64,000 nucleotides of DNA from Cedecea neteri (GCF_000758305.1 NZ_CP009458.1:992001-1056000), one strand, 5' to 3'; counted from the first letter of the stretch, positions 53,777-63,825 are shown. Notes: a model not told the origin generated them from the letters alone. A program made the numbers and translations.

Positions 53777-53805
53777 TAATTATGAAACGGATCGTATCGT
53801 AATTA
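53777..53805. promoter_or_regulatory. Imperfect 29-bp palindrome, candidate TetR operator
   Basis: TAATTATGAAACG-GAT-CGTATCGTAATTA: arms match in 11 of 13 positions. It lies 34-62 bp before the tetR ATG, where autoregulation is usual. Confidence 0.65.
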
Positions 53806-53838
53806 ATATCTCCAGTCGAATAAAAGGAATGAAGCCCA

Positions 53839-54426
53839 ATGCACAACGAGGTCACCGCCAGTCCCGGGCGCAAACGTAGCGAAGCTTCACGCCAGGCGAT
53901 CCTTGAGGCGACCTGGGAACAACTCAATACCCTTGGCTTTCAGGGCATGTCTATTGAGGGTGTTGCCGCTCAGGCTGGTGTCGGAAAAGCGACAATTTAC
54001 CGCTGGTGGGCCAGCAAAGGGGTTTTAGCTGTGGACGCTTTTTTAGCAGCCATCAACCCCACGCTCGCATTTCCTGAAACGCCCTTCGCTCGCCGTGATA
54101 TCGAACAGCAATTGGATAATCTCGTCCGGGTTTACCGCGGCCGCGCTGGTGCGCTTTTTGGTGAAATGATTGGTGCCAGCCAGGCTGACGCAGAGATGCG
54201 TGCCGCATTTTACACTGGCTACCTGAAGCCCAGGCGTGAAGCCGCCAAGGCCGCTTTCCGGCGGGGTATTGAACTGGGCCAGTTTCGTTCAGGGCTGGAT
54301 CCGGAAGCACTGGTTGACTCGCTATATGGCCCCATTATTTACCGAATGCTAACCGGCATCTTCCCGCTGGATGCCGCTTTTGTTGAACATACCCGCCGCG
54401 TTGTTTTTGACGGCATAACGCCTTAA
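53839..54426 (+). CDS. TetR-family transcriptional regulator
   Basis: 195 aa. TetR HTH at about 18-62 (SIEGVAAQAGVGKATIYRWW); C-terminal TetR ligand domain. Precedes the MDR oxidoreductase by 23 bp in the same direction, so the two are probably co-transcribed and co-regulated. Confidence 0.88.
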   Translation: MHNEVTASPGRKRSEASRQAILEATWEQLNTLGFQGMSIEGVAAQAGVGKATIYRWWASKGVLAVDAFLAAINPTLAFPETPFARRDIEQQLDNLVRVYRGRAGALFGEMIGASQADAEMRAAFYTGYLKPRREAAKAAFRRGIELGQFRSGLDPEALVDSLYGPIIYRMLTGIFPLDAAFVEHTRRVVFDGITP

Positions 54427-54449
54427 TTAAGCAATACAGGACACACCCC

Positions 54450-55577
54450 ATGACTGACAACTTCGAAGGCCTGGTACTCCGTTCAAGCCTGATGCCAGAC
54501 GGTACGCTAACGCTGCAGGCAGCATCAGAGACAGTGCCGACCCCGGCCAGTGACGAAATTGTGATTCGGGTTGAAGCCGCGCCTGTGAACCCTGCCGACC
54601 GCCTGATGATGTTCCCAGGACTGAAACCAGATGCGCTGGAGGCAATAACAGTCAACGGCTTTCCTGGCGTTCGGGGGACTCTCTCGCCGGATGCGATAAA
54701 AGGAATGTCTGCACGTATTGGCCAGGCGCTTGCCGTCGGCAATGAAGGAGCAGGCACAGTCGTTGCAGCGGGTCGCGACGTGCAGCAGTACCTGGGGCGG
54801 GTTGTAGCTTTGCGTGATGGCATGTATGCCCAATATCGGCTGGCAAAGGCCACAGAGTGCTTTTTGCTGCCAGCAGGCATCACCGCCGTGGAAGGTGCGG
54901 CCGCGTCGATCAACCCGATGACGGCACTGGGGATGGTGGAAACCATGAGGCGGGAAGGGCACACCGCGCTGGTACATACCGCCGCGGCGTCAAGCCTGGG
55001 ACAAATGCTCCTTCGGCTGTGCCAACAGGAAGGCATTGAACTGGTTAATATTGTTCGCCGCCAGGCGCAGGTCGATATTCTGTCCGGCATGGGGGCTCGC
55101 CATATCATCGACAGTTCACGCCCGGATTTTGAGTTATGCCTGACGCAGGCCCTGGAGGAAACAGGGGCGACGCTCGCTTTTGACGCCATTGGCGGAGGCA
55201 CTATGGCCAGCACGCTACTGGCCTGTATGGAACAGGCCCAGCGGCGCTCACTTCCGTTCAGCCGATACGGTTCACCCGTGCATAAACAAGTTTATATCTA
55301 TGGCGTGCTGGATCCTTCACCTCGTCTTCTGCAGGGTGATTATGGCGCAGCCTGGGGCGTTGGCGGCTGGCTGATGACCCACTTCCTCACTAAAGCCGGG
55401 GCGAACGTCACGCACCGGCTCCGTGAAAAGGTTGCCGCTGAACTGACAACCACCTTTGCCAGTACTTATGCGGCACACATATCCCTGAGCGAAGCACTGG
55501 ATCCGGTCATCATAACGGCCTATTCCTCCGGCTCGACCGGCACTAAATATTTGCTGGAGCCCCACGCTCTAAGGTAA
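54450..55577 (+). CDS. MDR-family NAD(P)H oxidoreductase (quinone/enoyl reductase-like)
   Basis: 375 aa. Zinc-free MDR: N-terminal GroES-like domain (APVNPADRLMMFPG), Rossmann motif in HTAAASSLGQMLLRL. The usual zinc cysteines are missing. Physiological substrate unknown. Ends 10 bp before the convergent xylB stop. Confidence 0.83.
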   Translation: MTDNFEGLVLRSSLMPDGTLTLQAASETVPTPASDEIVIRVEAAPVNPADRLMMFPGLKPDALEAITVNGFPGVRGTLSPDAIKGMSARIGQALAVGNEGAGTVVAAGRDVQQYLGRVVALRDGMYAQYRLAKATECFLLPAGITAVEGAAASINPMTALGMVETMRREGHTALVHTAAASSLGQMLLRLCQQEGIELVNIVRRQAQVDILSGMGARHIIDSSRPDFELCLTQALEETGATLAFDAIGGGTMASTLLACMEQAQRRSLPFSRYGSPVHKQVYIYGVLDPSPRLLQGDYGAAWGVGGWLMTHFLTKAGANVTHRLREKVAAELTTTFASTYAAHISLSEALDPVIITAYSSGSTGTKYLLEPHALR

Positions 55578-55587
55578 ATGACGACGC

Positions 55588-57042
55588 TCAGGTCATCAGT
55601 GGCAACAGCTGCTGATAAATCTGGTTAAAGACCTGGCGGCGCCCGGCATAGCGCTGGTGGCGAGCAAGATCAGGCTGATGTCTTTGCTCCAGCGGCGGTT
55701 GAGGCAACAGAGCCTGTAAAGGCTGGCCCGGAGAAAGCGCAATTTGCGCCAGACGTGCCGCCCCAAGCGCAGGCCCAACATCACCGCCGGTGCGGTAATC
55801 CAGCACCTGGCCGCTGATATCAGCCAGCATTTGCCGCCAGTACGGACTGCGCGCGCCACCGCCAATCAACGTGATGCTGGCTGGCGTAATGCCGCATTCA
55901 TGCACAACGTCCATGCCGTCAGCCAGCGCATAGCCCACACCTTCCAGCACCGCGCGGGCAAGCTCGGCGGGGCCGTGCTGATGGGTCAGGCCAAAAAAGG
56001 TGCCTTTAGCCTGCGGGTTATTATGCGGAGTCCGCTCCCCGGAAAGATAAGGCAGGAACCAAACCACGCCGGCGTCCGAATTTGCCTGCTCTGCCGCCGC
56101 CAATAGAGCCGGTACGCTGCCCAGGCCGGTGAGTTTAGCCGCCCAGTCAAGGCAAGAGGCCGCACTCAGCATCACCGACATTAAGTGCCAGCGGTTAGGT
56201 AACGCATGACAAAAACTGTGTACTGCGCTTTCCGGCCTGCTGCGGAAGCCGTCACTGACGGCAAAATAAACCCCGGATGTGCCGAGCGAGAGCATTGCCT
56301 GCCCAGCATCGACCATGCCGACACCAATAGCCCCTGCGGCATTGTCACCTCCGCCCGCCACAACGGGTACCGCAGGCATTTTCCAGGCATCAGCAACTTC
56401 CCGCGTTAGCACGCCGGTGATTTCACTGCCCTCAAACAATTCAGGCATATGCCGCCGGGAAAGGCGACAGGCATCAAGCATCGTGTCGCTCCAGTCGCGT
56501 TTCGCCACATCCAGCCACATCGTGCCAGCCGAATCGGACATGTCGCTGGCAAATTCTCCGGTCATTCTCAGACGCAGATAGTCCTTCGGCAGCAGCACTT
56601 TATTGATTTGCGCAAAGATCTCCGGTTCATGACGTTCGACCCACAGAAGCTTAGGTGCGGTAAAGCCAGGCATCATCAGGTTACCGGTTATCGCTCGCGC
56701 CTCTTCCACGTTGCTTTCCAGCAGCGCACATTCCTCGCCGCTGCGGCCATCGTTCCAAAGGATAGCCGGGCGAAGCACGCGCTGTTTGCTGTCCAGCAAC
56801 GTTGCACCATGCATCTGGCCAGCAAGTCCAATCGCTTTTACACCACTGAGTGAGTGTTCCGTGCCGAGCGCGCGCATCGCGCGATCGGTAGCCTGCCACC
56901 AGTGTTCGGGATCTTGCTCAGACCAAAGGGAATGAGGCCGGGATACGGTCAGCGGCTCGCTGCATGTAGCCATCACTTCACCTGCTTCACTGAGCAGGAT
57001 TACCTTCACGCCCGAAGTGCCAAGATCGATGCCGATATACAT
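55588..57042 (-). CDS. xylB: Xylulokinase XylB
   Basis: 484 aa, same length as E. coli. FGGY kinase with Asp6 (GIDLGTSGVK) and catalytic base Asp233 (GGGDNAAGA), both at E. coli positions. RBS AAGGAG before ATG. Phosphorylates D-xylulose. Second gene of xylAB. Confidence 0.97.
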   Translation of the reverse strand: MYIGIDLGTSGVKVILLSEAGEVMATCSEPLTVSRPHSLWSEQDPEHWWQATDRAMRALGTEHSLSGVKAIGLAGQMHGATLLDSKQRVLRPAILWNDGRSGEECALLESNVEEARAITGNLMMPGFTAPKLLWVERHEPEIFAQINKVLLPKDYLRLRMTGEFASDMSDSAGTMWLDVAKRDWSDTMLDACRLSRRHMPELFEGSEITGVLTREVADAWKMPAVPVVAGGGDNAAGAIGVGMVDAGQAMLSLGTSGVYFAVSDGFRSRPESAVHSFCHALPNRWHLMSVMLSAASCLDWAAKLTGLGSVPALLAAAEQANSDAGVVWFLPYLSGERTPHNNPQAKGTFFGLTHQHGPAELARAVLEGVGYALADGMDVVHECGITPASITLIGGGARSPYWRQMLADISGQVLDYRTGGDVGPALGAARLAQIALSPGQPLQALLPQPPLEQRHQPDLARHQRYAGRRQVFNQIYQQLLPLMT

Positions 57043-57059
57043 GGTAGCTCCTTAATATC

Positions 57060-57079
57060 GCGCCGCTTTTCAGCGGCGC
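57060..57079 (-). promoter_or_regulatory. Intercistronic hairpin between xylA and xylB
   Basis: GCGCCGC-6 nt-GCGGCGC, in the 45-bp gap. No T-run, so it is more likely an mRNA stabiliser than a terminator. Confidence 0.55.
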
Positions 57080-57087
57080 AGGCAAGT

Positions 57088-58410
57088 TTAGTTATCGAAC
57101 AAATAGTGGTTAATCAGGTTTTCCAGCCGCTCCTGATGCCCGCTTTGATGCTGCGGGGCCAGCTTGTGCTGCTCAGCGTACTGCGCCAGCTGCGTGAGCG
57201 ATATCTGCCCTTTAAGAATTTGCTGGCCCAGCTCACTATTCCACCCGGCGTAGCGTTTGGCGACACGTTTATCAAGCTCGCCGTCTTCAATCATGCGGGC
57301 AGCCACTTTCAGCGCCAGCGCCATCGTATCCATGGCGCCGATATGACCATAGAACAGGTCGTATTTGTCGGTACTCTGGCGGCGTACTTTGGCGTCGAAG
57401 TTCAGGCCACCGGTCGTGAATCCACCGGCTTTCAGGATCTCATACATCACCAGCGCGTTTTCCTCGACGCTGTTCGGGAACTGATCGGTATCCCAACCTA
57501 GTTGCGGATCGCCCCGGTTAGCATCCACCGAGCCAAAAATACCCAGCGCAATCGCGCTGGCGATTTCGTGGTGGAATGAGTGGCCGGCAAGCGTCGCGTG
57601 GTTAGCCTCAATGTTCACCTTTATCTCTTTTTCGAGACCAAACTGCTTCAGGAAGCCGTAGACCGTCGCCACGTCGTAATCGTACTGATGTTTGGTCGGT
57701 TCCTGCGGCTTCGGTTCGATAAGCAACGTGCCGCGGAAGCCGATTTTATGCTTGTGCTCAACGACCATTTGCATAAAGCGCCCGATTTGCTCTCGCTCCT
57801 GCCGCAGGTCCGTATTCAGCAGGGTTTCATACCCTTCGCGCCCGCCCCACAATACATAGTTTTCCCCGCCTAATTGATGCGTGGCGTTCATGGCCGTCAC
57901 GACTTGCGTCGCTGCCCAGGTGAAGACTTCGGGATCGGGATTCGTGGCTGCTCCAGCGCCGTAGCGGGGATGGGTAAAGCAGTTAGCCGTACCCCACAGC
58001 AGCTTCACGCCGCTGTCCTGCTGTTTTTGCGCCAGGACTTCCGTCATCTGTGCAAAATTGTTCAGGTATTCCTTAAGCGACGCGCCTTCCGGCGACACGT
58101 CAACATCATGAAAGCAGTAATACGGCACGCCCAGTTTCTGGAAAAACTCAAACGCCACATCAGCCTTGCGCTTCGCAAGCGCCATCGCGTCTCCGGCCTG
58201 CTGCCACGGGCGTTCAAACGCGCCGACACCGAACATATCCGCGCCCGTCCAGCAGAATGTGTGCCAGTAGCAGGCCGCAAAACGCAGATGCTCTTCCATG
58301 CGTTTTCCAAGAATTAAAGCATCCGGATCGTAGTGGCGGAACGCCAGTGGATTAGTGGTTTTAGGGCCTTCAAAACGCACGCGTTCGAGTTGGTCGAAAT
58401 AAGCTTGCAT
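57088..58410 (-). CDS. xylA: Xylose isomerase XylA
   Basis: 440 aa, same length as E. coli. His101 in CFHDVDVSPEG, metal ligands in LLIEPKPQEP and NIEANHATLAGH. Start ATG 58408-58410 preceded by GGAGTTAACT. Converts D-xylose to D-xylulose. Confidence 0.98.
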   Translation of the reverse strand: MQAYFDQLERVRFEGPKTTNPLAFRHYDPDALILGKRMEEHLRFAACYWHTFCWTGADMFGVGAFERPWQQAGDAMALAKRKADVAFEFFQKLGVPYYCFHDVDVSPEGASLKEYLNNFAQMTEVLAQKQQDSGVKLLWGTANCFTHPRYGAGAATNPDPEVFTWAATQVVTAMNATHQLGGENYVLWGGREGYETLLNTDLRQEREQIGRFMQMVVEHKHKIGFRGTLLIEPKPQEPTKHQYDYDVATVYGFLKQFGLEKEIKVNIEANHATLAGHSFHHEIASAIALGIFGSVDANRGDPQLGWDTDQFPNSVEENALVMYEILKAGGFTTGGLNFDAKVRRQSTDKYDLFYGHIGAMDTMALALKVAARMIEDGELDKRVAKRYAGWNSELGQQILKGQISLTQLAQYAEQHKLAPQHQSGHQERLENLINHYLFDN

Positions 58411-58524
58411 AGTTAACTCCGTCATCAGAAAACTGCGGCAGGATAGCTGGTCAGCTCATCCTGAATTTTCCCTGACGGTTGCTCAATTACGTTATTTCAC
58501 ACTGGGATTGAGAGAATACTCAAA

Positions 58525-58540
58525 TGTGCGTCACCTCGCA
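58525..58540. promoter_or_regulatory. CRP site in the xyl control region
   Basis: TGTGC-GTCACC-TCGCA matches TGTGA-N6-TCACA in 8 of 10 conserved positions, centrally placed between the divergent genes as in E. coli. Confidence 0.65.
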
Positions 58541-58643
58541 AAAAAAGAATAAAATAATAAATAAACATCGCGTAACTGCTTCCATAAATTAGTGCAACAG
58601 ACTAGCCATTCAATATGAAATCAGATCGCCATCATAATTTTAC

Positions 58644-58687
58644 GATTAAACAAAAAAACATAACGCGAAGATAAAAATCAGTAATTG
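58644..58687 (+). promoter_or_regulatory. Probable XylR-binding region upstream of xylF
   Basis: A-rich stretch containing GATTAAAC, GAAGATAAAAATCAGTAATT, very similar to the E. coli xylF activator region as I remember it. It abuts the -35. Confidence 0.6.
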
Positions 58688-58713
58688 ATGCTTTCCCCCA
58701 GAGCGATAACAAT
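58685..58713 (+). promoter_or_regulatory. Candidate xylF promoter
   Basis: TTGATG (58685-58690), 17-bp spacer, AACAAT (58708-58713). Confidence 0.5.
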
Positions 58714-58779
58714 TCAAACCGTCTGCTGATATGAATCATTCTTTACTCCGATAAGCCCTTTCCCGACAGGTAAAATAAT

Positions 58780-59772
58780 ATGAAGATAAAGAACCTCTTA
58801 GTCACGCTATGTGCCTCACTTATCCTTACCAGCGTAAGTGGCATCGCAAAAGAAGTGAAAATCGGTATGGCGATTGATGACCTTCGCCTCGAGCGCTGGC
58901 AGAAAGATCGCGATATTTTTGTGAAAAAAGCGGAATCGTTAGGCGCAAAAGTTTTTGTCCAGTCCGCCAATGGCAACGAAGAAACGCAGATGTCGCAAAT
59001 TGAAAATATGATCAACCGAGGTGTTGATGTATTAGTGATTATTCCTTACAACGGCCAGGTATTAAGTAACGTGGTCGCAGAGGCTAAACGTGAAGGCATT
59101 AAAGTGCTCGCCTACGATCGCATGATTAATAATGCTGACATTGATTTCTATATTTCTTTCGACAATGAAAAAGTCGGTGAATTACAAGCAAAAAGCATCG
59201 TAAGCAAAGTGCCGCAAGGGAACTATTTCTTAATGGGTGGTTCACCAGTAGATAATAATGCGAAATTATTCCGCGCCGGGCAGATGAAAGTATTGAAACC
59301 TTATATCGACGAAGGAAAAATTAAAGTCGTCGGCGATCAATGGGTTGACGGCTGGCTGCCGGAAAACGCGCTGAAAATTATGGAAAATGCCCTGACGGCA
59401 AACAATAACAAAATTGATGCCGTTGTCGCCTCTAACGACGCCACTGCGGGCGGCGCAATTCAGGCGTTAAGTGCGCAAGGGCTGGCGGGGAAAGTGGCTA
59501 TTTCGGGTCAGGATGCCGATCTCGCGGGCATTAAACGCATTATTGCCGGCACACAAACGATGACCGTCTATAAACCGATTACCAAACTGGCGGACACCGC
59601 CGCTGAAATTGCCGTCGAACTGGGTGAAGGCAAACAGCCAGCCGCTGACGCCACATTAAATAATGGCCTCAAAGATGTCCCATCCCGCCTCTTAACGCCT
59701 ATTGAGGTGGAAAAAACCAATATCGACAGCACCGTCATTGCCGACGGTTTCCACAAAAAGAGCGATCTCTAG
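58780..59772 (+). CDS. xylF: D-xylose-binding protein XylF
   Basis: 330 aa, same length as E. coli. Signal peptide then KEVKIGMAIDDLRLERWQ. Periplasmic sugar-binding protein; first gene of xylFGHR. Confidence 0.97.
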   Translation: MKIKNLLVTLCASLILTSVSGIAKEVKIGMAIDDLRLERWQKDRDIFVKKAESLGAKVFVQSANGNEETQMSQIENMINRGVDVLVIIPYNGQVLSNVVAEAKREGIKVLAYDRMINNADIDFYISFDNEKVGELQAKSIVSKVPQGNYFLMGGSPVDNNAKLFRAGQMKVLKPYIDEGKIKVVGDQWVDGWLPENALKIMENALTANNNKIDAVVASNDATAGGAIQALSAQGLAGKVAISGQDADLAGIKRIIAGTQTMTVYKPITKLADTAAEIAVELGEGKQPAADATLNNGLKDVPSRLLTPIEVEKTNIDSTVIADGFHKKSDL

Positions 59773-59822
59773 CCGCCAGGCCTGCGCATATGCAGGCCTT
59801 CTCTTTCACCAGGAGGAGCCTA

Positions 59823-61364
59823 ATGCCTCATTTGTTGGAAATGAAAAACATCACCAAATCCTTTGGGCCGGTGAAAGCCGTGGATAACGTAAGCCTGGCT
59901 CTGGAAGCTGGAGAAGTGATGTCGCTATGCGGTGAAAATGGCTCAGGTAAATCCACGCTAATGAAAGTGCTGTGCGGTATTTACCCTCACGGCAGCTATG
60001 AGGGCGAGATCTGGTTTGCCGGTGAGCCGCTGCAGGCAAACCATATTCGCGACACAGAACGTAAAGGCATCGCCATCATTCATCAGGAGCTGGCGCTAGT
60101 GAAGCACCTTACGGTGCTGGAAAACATCTTTCTTGGCGTAGAGATTACACATCGCGGCCTGCTCGACTTCGATGCCATGACATTACGCTGCCAAAAGTTG
60201 CTTGCCCAGGTGAACCTGACGCTCTCCCCGGAAACACGCGTGGGGGATTTGGGGTTGGGGCAGCAGCAGTTAGTGGAGATAGCGAAGGCGCTGAACAAGC
60301 AGGTCAGGCTACTGGTTCTGGACGAACCCACCGCCTCGCTCACCGAGCAGGAAACCGCCGTGCTGCTCGGGATAATTCGCGATCTGCAGGCGCACGGCAT
60401 CGCCTGTATTTATATCTCCCACAAGCTCAATGAGGTGAAAGCCATTTCCGACACCATCTGCGTGATTCGCGACGGGCAGCCCATTGGCACTCGCGAAGCT
60501 AAGCAGATGAGCGAGGACGATATCATCACCATGATGGTTGGCCGGGAGCTGACCGCACTGTACCCCAGCGAACCCCACCAAACCGGTGATGAGATCCTGC
60601 GCGTCGAACACCTGACCGCATGGCACCCGGTCAACCGGCACATTAAGCGAGTCAACGATGCCTCGTTTTCTCTGCGAAAGGGGGAAATTTTGGGTATTGC
60701 CGGGCTGGTCGGCGCAGGAAGAACCGAGGCGGTGCAGTGCCTGTTCGGCGTCTGGCAGGGGCGCTGGGAAGGCGAAATCTACATCGATGGGCAGCAGGTC
60801 AGTATCAATAACTGCCAGCAGGCCATCGCTCACGGTATCGCCATGGTGCCGGAAGACCGCAAGAAAGATGGCATCGTACCGGTCATGGCCGTGGGGCAAA
60901 ACATCACGCTTGCCGCATTAAGTCAGTTTTCGGGGGCCTTAAGCAGCCTGGATGAAGCACAAGAACAGCAATGCATGCTGCAGTCGCTGAAACGCCTGAA
61001 AGTCAAAACATCATCACCGAACCTGGCGATTGGCCGCCTGAGCGGAGGGAACCAGCAGAAAGCGATTCTTGCCCGCTGCCTGTTGCTCAATCCGCGCATC
61101 CTGATACTCGATGAGCCCACGCGAGGCATCGACATTGGCGCGAAGTACGAAATATACAAACTTATCAATCAACTGGTGCAGCAGGGGATAGCCGTCATCG
61201 TCATCTCCTCTGAACTCCCCGAAGTGCTCGGCCTGAGCGATCGCGTGCTGGTGATGCACGAAGGCCGCATAAAAGCCGATTTGATTAACCATAATCTGAC
61301 CCAGGAAAAGGTCATGGAAGCCGCCCTGAGGAGTGACCCCCATGTCGAAAAGCAATTTGTCTGA
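59823..61364 (+). CDS. xylG: D-xylose ABC transporter ATPase XylG
   Basis: 513 aa, same length as E. coli. Two ABC domains; Walker A GENGSGKS, second-half signature LSGGNQQK. Start ATG 59823 with CAGGAGGAGCC; an upstream 11-codon extension is rejected. Overlaps xylH by 23 bp. Confidence 0.97.
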   Translation: MPHLLEMKNITKSFGPVKAVDNVSLALEAGEVMSLCGENGSGKSTLMKVLCGIYPHGSYEGEIWFAGEPLQANHIRDTERKGIAIIHQELALVKHLTVLENIFLGVEITHRGLLDFDAMTLRCQKLLAQVNLTLSPETRVGDLGLGQQQLVEIAKALNKQVRLLVLDEPTASLTEQETAVLLGIIRDLQAHGIACIYISHKLNEVKAISDTICVIRDGQPIGTREAKQMSEDDIITMMVGRELTALYPSEPHQTGDEILRVEHLTAWHPVNRHIKRVNDASFSLRKGEILGIAGLVGAGRTEAVQCLFGVWQGRWEGEIYIDGQQVSINNCQQAIAHGIAMVPEDRKKDGIVPVMAVGQNITLAALSQFSGALSSLDEAQEQQCMLQSLKRLKVKTSSPNLAIGRLSGGNQQKAILARCLLLNPRILILDEPTRGIDIGAKYEIYKLINQLVQQGIAVIVISSELPEVLGLSDRVLVMHEGRIKADLINHNLTQEKVMEAALRSDPHVEKQFV

Positions 61365-62523
61365 AATGAAACTGACGGCACCAGGCCGTGCTCCCGCTGG
61401 GGCATTAAAATCGCTGAACCTGCAGGTTTTTGTCATGATTGCCGCGATTGCCGTCATCATGTTGTTCTTTACCTGGCAGACGGACGGTGCTTACCTGAGT
61501 GCCCGCAACGTCTCCAACCTGCTTCGGCAAACGGCTATTACCGGCATCCTCGCGGTGGGCATGGTGTTCGTCATTATTTCGGCTGAAATAGACCTCTCGG
61601 TTGGCTCAATGATGGGGCTTCTCGGCGGCGTGGCGGCCATTTTTGACGTCTGGCTAGGCTGGCCTTTGCCACTCACGATTGTTGTCACGCTGGCCCTGGG
61701 GCTGGTTCTCGGGGCATGGAACGGGTGGTGGGTTGCCTATCGCAAAGTGCCTTCGTTTATCGTCACGCTCGCGGGCATGCTGGCATTTCGCGGCATTCTT
61801 ATCGGCATCACCAATGGTACAACCGTGTCACCGACCAGTGGGGCCATGTCGCAAATAGGGCAAAGCTATTTATCAGACGGCATTGGTTTTACCGTTGGCG
61901 TTCTCGGGTTGACGGCATTTATTGCCTGGCAGTGGCGGTTGCGTATGCGTCGCCAGACTCTCGGCCTTGCCGCGCCGGCATCGGGAGGCTTGGTTGGCCG
62001 TCAGGCAATCACGGCAGTGGTCGTGCTCGGCGCTATCTGGCTGCTGAACGACTATCGAGGCGTCCCGACGCCGGTACTGCTCCTTGCTTTGCTGCTGCTC
62101 GCCGGGATGTTTATGGCCACCCGAACTGCGTTTGGCCGCCGCATTTACGCCATCGGCGGCAATATTGATGCCGCGCGCCTTTCGGGAATAAATGTCGAAC
62201 GTACTAAGCTCGCCGTGTTTGCGATAAACGGCCTGATGGTGGCGATAGCCGGGTTAATTCTTAGCTCGCGCCTCGGGGCCGGCTCACCTTCCGCAGGGAA
62301 TATCGCCGAACTGGATGCTATCGCCGCGTGCGTCATTGGTGGAACCAGCCTGGCAGGCGGTATAGGCAGCGTCGCCGGTGCGGTGATGGGGGCGTTTATT
62401 ATGGCCTCTTTGGACAACGGCATGAGCATGATGGACGTCCCGACCTTCTGGCAGTACATCGTGAAAGGCGCCATTTTGCTGCTCGCGGTATGGATGGATT
62501 CTGCGACCAAACGCCGGGCTTAA
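61342..62523 (+). CDS. xylH: D-xylose ABC transporter permease XylH
   Basis: 393 aa, same length as E. coli. Ribose/xylose-type permease; SAEIDLSVGSMMGL is diagnostic. ATG lies inside the xylG end. Confidence 0.97.
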   Translation: MSKSNLSEMKLTAPGRAPAGALKSLNLQVFVMIAAIAVIMLFFTWQTDGAYLSARNVSNLLRQTAITGILAVGMVFVIISAEIDLSVGSMMGLLGGVAAIFDVWLGWPLPLTIVVTLALGLVLGAWNGWWVAYRKVPSFIVTLAGMLAFRGILIGITNGTTVSPTSGAMSQIGQSYLSDGIGFTVGVLGLTAFIAWQWRLRMRRQTLGLAAPASGGLVGRQAITAVVVLGAIWLLNDYRGVPTPVLLLALLLLAGMFMATRTAFGRRIYAIGGNIDAARLSGINVERTKLAVFAINGLMVAIAGLILSSRLGAGSPSAGNIAELDAIAACVIGGTSLAGGIGSVAGAVMGAFIMASLDNGMSMMDVPTFWQYIVKGAILLLAVWMDSATKRRA

Positions 62524-62558
62524 CAGGCCTGGCGGGCAAAACGTGCAAACGATCACAA

Positions 62559-62581
62559 TGCCGGGGTGGCGTTCCCCGGCA
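62559..62581 (+). promoter_or_regulatory. Hairpin between xylH and xylR
   Basis: TGCCGGGG-7 nt-CCCCGGCA, perfect 8-bp stem 35 bp past xylH; no T-run. Confidence 0.55.
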
Positions 62582-62633
62582 CGCTCGCGGCTGTGATATG
62601 CAGACATCAGGTTAGCTACGGGAAACTATCGGC

Positions 62634-63812
62634 ATGTTTGAGAAACGTCATCGCATCACGCTGTTGTTTAACGCCAATAAAGTCTACGACCGCCAGGTCG
62701 TCGAAGGTGTGGGGGAATATTTGCAGGCCTCTCAGTCAGAATGGGATATTTTTATCGAAGAGGATTTTCGCGCCCGCATTGATAATATCAAAGAGTGGCT
62801 GGGCGACGGCGTGATTGCCGATTTTGACGATCGGGAGATTGAACACTTACTGGAAGGTGCTGAAGTCCCGATTGTCGGCGTCGGTGGCTCCTACCACACA
62901 CCGGAGCACTATCCCGCAGTGCATTACATCGCGACAGACAACCACGCGCTGGTAGAAAGCGCCTTCCTGCACCTGAAAGAGAAAGGCGTGCAGCGTTTTG
63001 CGTTTTATGGGTTGCCCGGCTCAAGCGGCAAACGCTGGGCGGCCGAACGCGAGCACGCTTTTCGCCAGTTGGTTGCGAAGGAAAAGTACCGGGGCGTGGT
63101 TTACCAGGGCTTAGAAACGGCGCCAGAAAACTGGCAGCACGCCCAGAACCGCCTGGCGGACTGGGTGCAAACGCTGCCGCCACAAACCGGCATTATTGCG
63201 GTCACGGACGCCCGAGCTCGCCACCTGCTGCAGGTTTGCGAGCACCTGCATATTCCCGTCCCGGAAAAGCTTTGCGTGATCGGCATCGATAACGAGGAAC
63301 TGACCCGCTATTTATCGCGGGTTGCGCTCTCGTCAGTGGCACAGGGTACGCGTCAGATGGGCTATCAGGCCGCCAAACTGCTGCATCGCCTGCTGGACAG
63401 TGAAATCCTGCCGCTGCAGCGCGTGCTTGTGCCGCCGGTGAGGGTTGTGGAACGCCGCTCCACGGATTATCGCTCGCTGCACGACCCGGCGGTGATCCAG
63501 GCGATGCACTACATTCGCAATCACGCCTGCAAGGGAATTAAAGTCGAACAAGTGCTGGATGCGGTCGGGATCTCGCGTTCAAACCTGGAGAAACGTTTTA
63601 AAGAAGAGGTTGGCGAGACGATTCACGCGGTGATCCACGCCGAAAAACTGGAAAAAGCGCGCAGCCTGCTGATTTCAACTTCTTTATCTATCAATGAAAT
63701 ATCACAGATGTGCGGCTACCCGTCTTTGCAATATTTCTATTCGGTATTTAAAAAAGAGTATGACGCCACACCTAAAGAGCACCGCGATCGCTTTAGCGAA
63801 ATTTTAGTTTAA
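62634..63812 (+). CDS. xylR: Xylose operon activator XylR
   Basis: 392 aa, same length as E. coli. N-terminal LacI/PBP-like xylose-binding domain, C-terminal AraC-type HTH (VEQVLDAVGISRSNLEKRF; INEISQMCGYPSLQYF). Activates xylAB and xylFGH. Confidence 0.97.
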   Translation: MFEKRHRITLLFNANKVYDRQVVEGVGEYLQASQSEWDIFIEEDFRARIDNIKEWLGDGVIADFDDREIEHLLEGAEVPIVGVGGSYHTPEHYPAVHYIATDNHALVESAFLHLKEKGVQRFAFYGLPGSSGKRWAAEREHAFRQLVAKEKYRGVVYQGLETAPENWQHAQNRLADWVQTLPPQTGIIAVTDARARHLLQVCEHLHIPVPEKLCVIGIDNEELTRYLSRVALSSVAQGTRQMGYQAAKLLHRLLDSEILPLQRVLVPPVRVVERRSTDYRSLHDPAVIQAMHYIRNHACKGIKVEQVLDAVGISRSNLEKRFKEEVGETIHAVIHAEKLEKARSLLISTSLSINEISQMCGYPSLQYFYSVFKKEYDATPKEHRDRFSEILV

Positions 63813-63825
63813 ACCTCTAAATAAC

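Larger units (their letters stand above)
58411..58779. other. xylA / xylF divergent control region (369 bp)
   Basis: No gene. Contains a CRP site (58525-58540), a XylR-like A-rich region (58644-58687) and a xylF promoter candidate (58685-58713). A second XylR region for xylA is expected near 58540-58580 (A/T-rich) but I could not define it. Confidence 0.7.
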
